The notes under the pieces were generated by a model. It worked only from the letters and a program-made list of their open reading frames with translations, was not told the DNA's origin and searched no databases. The translations under genes and the position numbers were made by a program. Positions 27,421 to 32,735 of a stretch of DNA of 32,735 nt are shown in pieces. Position 1 is the stretch's first letter, and every line of letters starts with the position of its first letter. This DNA comes from Vavraia culicis subsp. floridensis (Eukaryota > Microsporidia > Pleistophoridae), in NCBI RefSeq assembly GCF_000192795.1, contig NW_007360657.1, forward strand, positions 4,442 through 37,176. Reading direction: 5' to 3'.

Positions 27421-27954
27421 TTTAATCAACTCCGAATTGGTTATGATTTGAACATATTGGCACAGAATTTATTTCGTTGAGATAATCATGATCAGTCTCC
27501 CTTGTCTGTAGCTATTCAATGGCAAACAAGGCGAAACATCACTTTTGACACATATACATTCCATGTTCTTTCAATGTCGCTGGCGAGTTCTTTCTTTTTG
27601 GATCATAAAGATTGTTAAAATTGCCGTCTTGGGCGATAGATCAGAAATTACTATTCATATACTGAGAATATGCACTGAAAATACAAAAAGCCGGTAGGAA
27701 CAAAGCAAAGCAGTATTTCTCGTGCAAGGTCGGTAAATGTTTTTGAATAATCGAAATATGGTTAATTGTTTATTGATATGATTAACCACTCAGTAGAAAG
27801 GATGAGATATTCATTCCACGTACAACAAACACAAAAAAAACTCGTATTCAGCATGAAAGTTCTCAGAGGTGCATGGCTGAACCATTTCATCGAGCTTGTC
27901 ATTGATAAAGAGGGTAGATCCAAGGACGTTTTAGCAATTAGCACTGTACTATAA
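27421..27954 (+). pseudogene. Possible coding relic downstream of LRR paralogue B
   Basis: One plus-strand frame carries about six stops in 178 codons, roughly half the number expected. The 58 codons from an ATG at 27778 to a TAA at 27952 are clean (MRYSFHVQQTQKKLVFSMKV; GAWLNHFIELVIDKEGRSKD), and upstream the frame includes SPLSVAIQWQTRRNITFDTY. It is in a different frame from the LRR gene, so it is not simply its lost C-terminus. Product not recognised. Confidence 0.3.
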
Positions 27955-28948
27955 TACCTGCTGTCAAGTTGCTGTAATCTAATATTTGGTGCGAAGTAAT
28001 ATCTAGAAAGATGGCATGGAAATAAATAAACATGCCTTTAGAAAAAAAAACGTGTCGTCATCATATAGATAAAAACAGTTTCAAAATGGTTAGTTATTTC
28101 AATAGAAATAAAAATATTTGCTCCCAAAAAAGTACAAAGTTTTAGTTTTGTGTTTTACACGAGGTTTAACACGAAATATTGTTACTCATTAATTATTTTG
28201 GATGCGCTTTGCCATTTTTTACAAAAAATATACTGAGATTAGCTATACTACTTCTGTTTGTATAATGGAACAAGGCTGTATTGTTTATCGATTGATATTT
28301 TCTTCTTTTAGTATGTCACTTTATGTTTTTCGGTTGCTTTCACTTATTTTCAATCTTTCATTAGGAGGTAAAGAATTAATCTCCGGCTAATAATCATGTC
28401 TTTTAATGTTGTTTATGAAAATGGCTGAGCGGTCTTAGATGAAACGAATTTGATAACAATTTAGATCATTTGTCTTGATCCGGAACCGACTAATTAGTTC
28501 CCGAGCTGTTTTTTTATTTATATTAATGAACTATTAAGTAAATTTTTGCTGTCAAAAGACGGATTACCGCGCCATTCTAATTAAAAATTACCATCACCCA
28601 CGAGTTGAAAAGCAAAAAGAAATATATCGAGTTTAAAATCATTATTCTTCGTATTTTTATCCATACGATATGTTAATTTCCAATACAAATGGCTCACCGT
28701 AACTTTAAATCTTCCTTAACAAGCATAAACACGCAGATGGCAGTGATTCTGCGTATTGTAGAATTAAACATTTTAGTTATACACATCCACATGTAACACA
28801 TTCAAAAAAAGGCTTTAATTGTTGATTGTTATCATTTTCTTTTTGAAGTATGTTCGTTCACAATAGCCTGTGCCACCTATCGTCTCAAAATAAGATGGGA
28901 AAACTACGTTGGTATCCATGATAGCCACGGTTTGATTTGAACCTTGCA
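27955..28948. other. Gap with one doubtful small ORF
   Basis: An ATG at 28202 opens a 62-codon hydrophobic frame without a promoter motif, probably chance. Otherwise AT-rich DNA with no supported feature. Confidence 0.35.
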
Positions 28949-29149
28949 ATGAAACATGCACTTCGGATTTTAATAAAATTACTAACATTCTTAGCTATAA
29001 TTTATCTGAAGCGATGTTCACAATTTTCGTATATAACAAAAAATCAATTTCAAAATTCAAGAATACATGAAATTACCCTAATTAACTGCCAAATGCTACC
29101 GATACTTTTTACAATACCTGTGTGTTTGACCATGGTTCGAGTGTTATAA
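28949..29149 (+). other. Small ORF with signal-peptide-like start
   Basis: An ATG at 28949 opens 66 codons beginning MKHALRILIKLLTFLAIIYL, a convincing signal peptide or anchor. It continues FSYITKNQFQNSRIHEITLI and NCQMLPILF, the latter slightly LRR-like, and stops at 29149. It may be a small secreted protein or the preserved start of a decayed longer gene. No C-rich motif or TATA-like octamer is evident upstream. Confidence 0.3.
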
Positions 29150-29618
29150 AGTTTCTTAAATTTTGAGTTTCTTGTGGATGCCAACACTAATAAATCAAAA
29201 ATAACATTAAAATCACGGGTATTGATCAATATCCACCAGTGATCTTCGGATATGAATCAATGATTGAGATAGAAGGAAGAGCACTTGCCCACCAGAAATT
29301 TGTTTGATGTACGTGACACATACGTTTTGCACTCAGAATCGGGTTAAATATTCTTATTTAAAAATTAAATATTGTCTATGAATGATAATCAATTAATTAA
29401 ACTAATTTGGTGCTTTAGACCCATTGGTTCACGGTTCTCCTCGAGATGCTAACTATCACCAGCATATCATATACTTTTAAAAATTGATACAAACTTATTT
29501 TATGTCTAACTATTATTCGCAACTATTAAATAAATGTCAATGTCATATTCCAGCGCGTAAATATTAACGTTTTCACAATTTATCACTCCGGTGTTTTGAC
29601 TTTCATTTATTATCTCTA
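29150..29618. other. Gap upstream of the ENT-repeat gene
   Basis: AT-rich, no open frame or repeat noted other than the TATA-like element at its right edge. Confidence 0.35.
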
Positions 29619-29626
29619 TATAAATA
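29619..29626 (+). promoter_or_regulatory. TATA-like element TATAAATA
   Basis: Ends 20 bases before the ATG at 29647. Same octamer and nearly the same spacing as before LRR paralogue A. Confidence 0.45.
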
Positions 29627-29646
29627 TGAAAATACAGTAACTATCT

Positions 29647-32085
29647 ATGCTATTATATTTCATCATAATCACAAGTTCCTTTGTGGTTATTATTCTTATT
29701 TGTAGGCCCAAATTCATCCATAGGACAAGTACCAACGATGCACTAGTAAAAAGAGTCATACCAATGGATAGTGTTAGTGATTGTGAAATGGATTACAGCG
29801 GTATAACAGTTACTACGCCAGACTTAAAGGATGCAGCCCTAAAAACTACTCCCATATCAAATTTTAATGATAATTTCTGGAAGGTTAATGAAAGCGTTGA
29901 CCATAGCTTTCACACCAATTATACTGGAATAGATGAAAACTTCAATAATTCATCCGAGTACAACGATCTTTGGCGATATAACACAGATATTATTCATAAT
30001 CATTCAAGCTACCATAATAGGAAACCATCTATTTATGAAGATTTGACAGATGTTGGTGAGCGTTCTCAACCAAGAAAATCTTGGCCTGAGTCAAAAGCCA
30101 TGAAATATCCTGTAAAACAGAGTTACATAAACCATACAAATGAAATAAAATGGAAGGAATTTAAAGTTTCACGGTATGATCAGCAAGCAAACAGTAAAAA
30201 AGATATAATATCAAAAACAGCAGATGTTGAACATGAAACGAGTGCTGGAACTGAGTGCAGTTTGGCAAAATTAAGGGGTGAAACAACTGGGTTGAACATG
30301 ATGAGCGAAAATGTAACGAATAATGATGAAATTAAAGATACAAGAAATACGAAAGATTCAACTTTGGACCATAATGTGAATGTGCATGCTGAGCATCACG
30401 ATAATTCTATTCAAACTGGAAGAGATAACCCCGATATAAACTGTGCTTCACAACCAATAGGCTTAACTACCAGTGATTATGAGCAAGCATCAGATTCTAG
30501 AAATGATGAAAAGAAGGTACGCACTGAGATTGTAGCAAATATCTCCGGTGCTGCGAATCCAAGAGAAGCGCTAAACACGAAAAACATTGAAACTACGTTG
30601 GGTGTAGAAAATGTATTGCAAGCTAAAAACGAAAAAGCGGAAAAATCTACTATCATTGTCAATATAGCACCTGCAAACACTGCAAACACGGCAAACACTG
30701 AAAACACTGAAAACACTGAAAACACCGAAAACACCGAAAACACCGAAAACACTGAAAACACTGAAAACACTGCAAACACTGCAAACACTGCAAACACCGA
30801 AAACACCGAAAACACTGAAAACACTAGTGACACGAAAAAACCCTCACTTATTGATCAACCATCGCTAGACGAACACGGTCACGATAAATATAAGAGTCAA
30901 CCGATAGCTTCTGAAGTAGAAAAACCAGTCCATGTTGAACCAAGTGGACCGGAGGACCGATCAACAATTTTAAAGGCAGGAGACCCTATTGATGCGAAGA
31001 TACCTGATGGCCAGAAAAGCGGAATTAGTGAATATGCTTGTATTCCTCAAAATCAGCTGCCAACACGTAATTTGAAAGATAGAAAGCATTCGATCATGCA
31101 TATATTACGTTCTGAAGGCAAAGATACGGCGGAGAAAACACTTAAGGAGCAAATACTCGAAAAAAAGGCTCAGCTGAGAAAAATAGAACCTAATCGATCA
31201 TCACAAGGAAAGTATAATGAAAACTCTACGAATGACATAGTTGAAGCTGCAAAAAATCTCATACATGTGGAAAAGGAAAAAGAAATAATGATCGACAAGA
31301 GAAAACCAGCAGATTATGGCTTTTGTACCAAGAGAGTAAGGGACGTGGAAACATCATCATCTGAAAATTGTGAGAAAATTGGTATAGAACAAAATAGTAA
31401 TGTAGAAAGTTGCTGCGTGAAAATGGTTCATCCAGATGTCGTTAAAAACGAAATTCCTATCTCATACACCAGCAATGAGGCGCACACCCAGACCAACGTT
31501 AAAATGTGTGCCAGAGCCGAAGAAATCTCGAATAATGTAGCAGAAGGCAACCACTCGAATGCAGTAGCCCAGTATCCAAGTTTAGTGGAATTTTCTCAGA
31601 CTTTTTCACCCAATTCACACGAAGATCCACTTCAAAATAAATATAATTTTGCGAAAAAACTTCAAAAGTTTGAGATCAATGATAAACGCAATGTTTCTAC
31701 AAAGTCTGACAAATTACAACCGATACATAACATTCCAGTGTTCATCTCTAGAATAATATCACCAGAACTATCGAATCGCCATGCTTTAGGTTCGTTATCT
31801 ACCATTATAGAGGAATTCGATGAATATGCGGTTAATAATCCATATTTTCTTGACTTCATAAAAAACTACCTGAAGTCCAATCAAGTGCTTGTTGGCCCGC
31901 TGGATACTCTAAAAGTGAAAAAAATCTTTGTTTACAGAAAAGAAAAAACGTGTGGACCTGTAGACCAATACAAATATAATGATAAGATCAACGAAGAATG
32001 TAAAAATAAACGAGTCGGAACTTATAGAGACAATGCATACTTGGAAACAAACAATACAAACGAAATACAGACTTGGCTTTCTTGA
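29647..32085 (+). CDS. Membrane-anchored or secreted protein with tandem A/E-N-T repeats
   Basis: Encodes 812 residues. Residues 2-19 form an uninterrupted hydrophobic segment (LLYFIIITSSFVVIILIC) followed by basic residues, so the protein is a type II-like anchored or secreted protein. The body is long, polar and rich in N, D, E, K, S and T with little predicted order. A block of 17 tandem tripeptides (ANT or ENT) lies at residues 343-393. After it come charged segments with some helical propensity (KDTAEKTLKEQILEKKAQLR, about 500). The C-terminal region about 665-765 looks folded (FISRIISPELSNRHALGSLS; NPYFLDFIKNYLKSNQVLVG). I do not recognise a family. The many Thr and Ser residues could be O-glycosylated as in microsporidian spore-wall or polar-tube proteins; this is inference. 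TATAAATA lies 21 bases upstream. Confidence 0.8.
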   Translation: MLLYFIIITSSFVVIILICRPKFIHRTSTNDALVKRVIPMDSVSDCEMDYSGITVTTPDLKDAALKTTPISNFNDNFWKVNESVDHSFHTNYTGIDENFNNSSEYNDLWRYNTDIIHNHSSYHNRKPSIYEDLTDVGERSQPRKSWPESKAMKYPVKQSYINHTNEIKWKEFKVSRYDQQANSKKDIISKTADVEHETSAGTECSLAKLRGETTGLNMMSENVTNNDEIKDTRNTKDSTLDHNVNVHAEHHDNSIQTGRDNPDINCASQPIGLTTSDYEQASDSRNDEKKVRTEIVANISGAANPREALNTKNIETTLGVENVLQAKNEKAEKSTIIVNIAPANTANTANTENTENTENTENTENTENTENTENTANTANTANTENTENTENTSDTKKPSLIDQPSLDEHGHDKYKSQPIASEVEKPVHVEPSGPEDRSTILKAGDPIDAKIPDGQKSGISEYACIPQNQLPTRNLKDRKHSIMHILRSEGKDTAEKTLKEQILEKKAQLRKIEPNRSSQGKYNENSTNDIVEAAKNLIHVEKEKEIMIDKRKPADYGFCTKRVRDVETSSSENCEKIGIEQNSNVESCCVKMVHPDVVKNEIPISYTSNEAHTQTNVKMCARAEEISNNVAEGNHSNAVAQYPSLVEFSQTFSPNSHEDPLQNKYNFAKKLQKFEINDKRNVSTKSDKLQPIHNIPVFISRIISPELSNRHALGSLSTIIEEFDEYAVNNPYFLDFIKNYLKSNQVLVGPLDTLKVKKIFVYRKEKTCGPVDQYKYNDKINEECKNKRVGTYRDNAYLETNNTNEIQTWLS
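30673..30825 (+). repeat. Tandem repeat, 17 units of 9 bp
   Basis: In-frame coding repeat of the unit G(C/A)AAACAC(T/C/G). It encodes three Ala-Asn-Thr, eight Glu-Asn-Thr, three Ala-Asn-Thr and three Glu-Asn-Thr tripeptides. The order A3-E8-A3-E3 and the clustering of ACC versus ACT threonine codons point to duplication of multi-unit blocks rather than single-unit slippage only. Confidence 0.95.
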
Positions 32086-32106
32086 AATATGTGTTAGTTA
32101 AAATAT

Positions 32107-32510
32107 AGTTTTCTCCAATTCTATTCGTGAACTACAGTAGCATTTCTATCCAACAAGTTAAACAAGACATGATATTATTGAATAGAGCCAACATCCCATC
32201 TCGGATGATCAGCGAACAGATTAATATGCGCTATTTATAGGATCGGTCTAGAAACTTTCATGTACAAAGAGAATTTGGTAAATACACGCTTAGTAGAGAA
32301 ACGAGCACGGGTCACAACACGCAAAGACTAGCTGCTTGGTAAAACCACATACTTTCCTGTTATCTTATGTAATTTGATGTATATGTTAGTTGATAAGTTT
32401 TATTGAGGCAGAGTTAGTGTGAATTATGCATCCATTTCTTATTATGTGAGCCAATACGGATGCTTAAAGATTGAAAAGCATCAGATCATTGTAATAGTTA
32501 TTAAACGATG
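32107..32510 (+). pseudogene. Coding relic at right edge, possibly with a helix-turn-helix
   Basis: A plus-strand frame from about 32107 reads IQQVKQDMILLNRANIPSRM then ISEQINMRYL and stops near 32241. An overlapping frame continues as CAIYRIGLETFMYKENLVNT and VEKRARVTTRKD, then passes three stops to about 32510. The pattern IPSRMISEQINM...IYRI followed by a basic RARVTTRKD stretch recalls the N-terminal HTH region of Tc1/mariner-type transposases, but this is a weak resemblance. The remainder of the window to 32735 shows nothing. Confidence 0.3.
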
Positions 32511-32735
32511 ATGTGCGCTATATCTAACATGTTTCAGAGATTGTAGCTTTGTTCAACTGCCATGACAAACAGGATTATCTCAGTTACCTGCTTTCTTACC
32601 TCATTATTGCCGGTATTTTTTTCCGTATTTTTGATAATTTTTACAAACGGAGATTACTCATTCAGTTGTTTGCTTTGTTCCTCGTTAAATACGAAATTGT
32701 TAGTGAAATGGCAAAGATATCTGCTAAGCAATCTT

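Noticed and set aside
30477..30833. Minus-strand ORF of 118 codons with VFS/VFA tripeptide repeats
   Set aside because: It is the antisense reading of the ENT/ANT repeat. A 9-bp repeat without stops on either strand keeps both open.
1..32735. CRISPR arrays, insertion sequences, attachment sites, bacterial operons or rRNA genes
   Set aside because: None seen. The gene structure, C-rich start motifs and polyadenylation signals indicate eukaryotic nuclear DNA.

Overview
The window is AT-rich (roughly two thirds A+T by eye) and looks like nuclear DNA of a microsporidian parasite. Nine intact single-exon genes are visible, with no introns, ribosomal operon or tRNA recognised. Several coding starts follow C-rich motifs of the CCC type within a few tens of bases of the ATG, which is typical of microsporidian promoters, and AATAAA sits shortly after several stops. 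Long gaps, about 34% G+C and a pair of large leucine-rich-repeat-like paralogues recall the Trachipleistophora/Vavraia group. That assignment is inference, not something the sequence proves.

Layout. Bases 1-6500 hold no intact gene but at least five decayed ones: four on the minus strand (120-877, 2351-2893, 3590-4257, 4423-5340) and one on the plus strand (5590-6489). Next come a six-BRCT protein resembling Rtt107/Brc1/PTIP (6937-8613, minus), a divergent gene interrupted by one TGA (8559-9029, plus), a basic orphan protein (9857-10927, plus) and a protein with an N-terminal SANTA domain (11855-13408, plus). A large LRR-like gene follows (14002-16836, minus), then an ethanolamine/choline kinase (18579-19562, minus) with a decayed same-strand gene just upstream of it (19643-20090). 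A CPBP/Rce1-like membrane protein lacking both motif histidines (21903-22613, plus) converges on an orphan gene (22774-23499, minus). The second LRR-like paralogue (24527-27367, plus) and a membrane-anchored protein with 17 tandem A/E-N-T repeats (29647-32085, plus) complete the set. A further coding relic lies at the right edge.

Functionally there is one small chromosome-biology group: the BRCT scaffold, the SANTA protein (a KNL2/Mis18BP1-type centromere factor candidate) and the lysine/arginine-rich orphan between them. There is one Kennedy-pathway enzyme. The remainder are fast-evolving, probably lineage-specific proteins: the LRR pair, the ENT-repeat protein and orphans. No operon-like organisation is evident and genes lie on both strands.

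The most notable points are the SANTA-domain protein, the CPBP homologue with altered catalytic positions, the collinear LRR paralogues, and the fact that much of the apparently non-coding DNA reads as eroded genes. The relic calls rest on reading frames by eye. In AT-rich DNA some frame always looks plausible, so confidence is graded accordingly.
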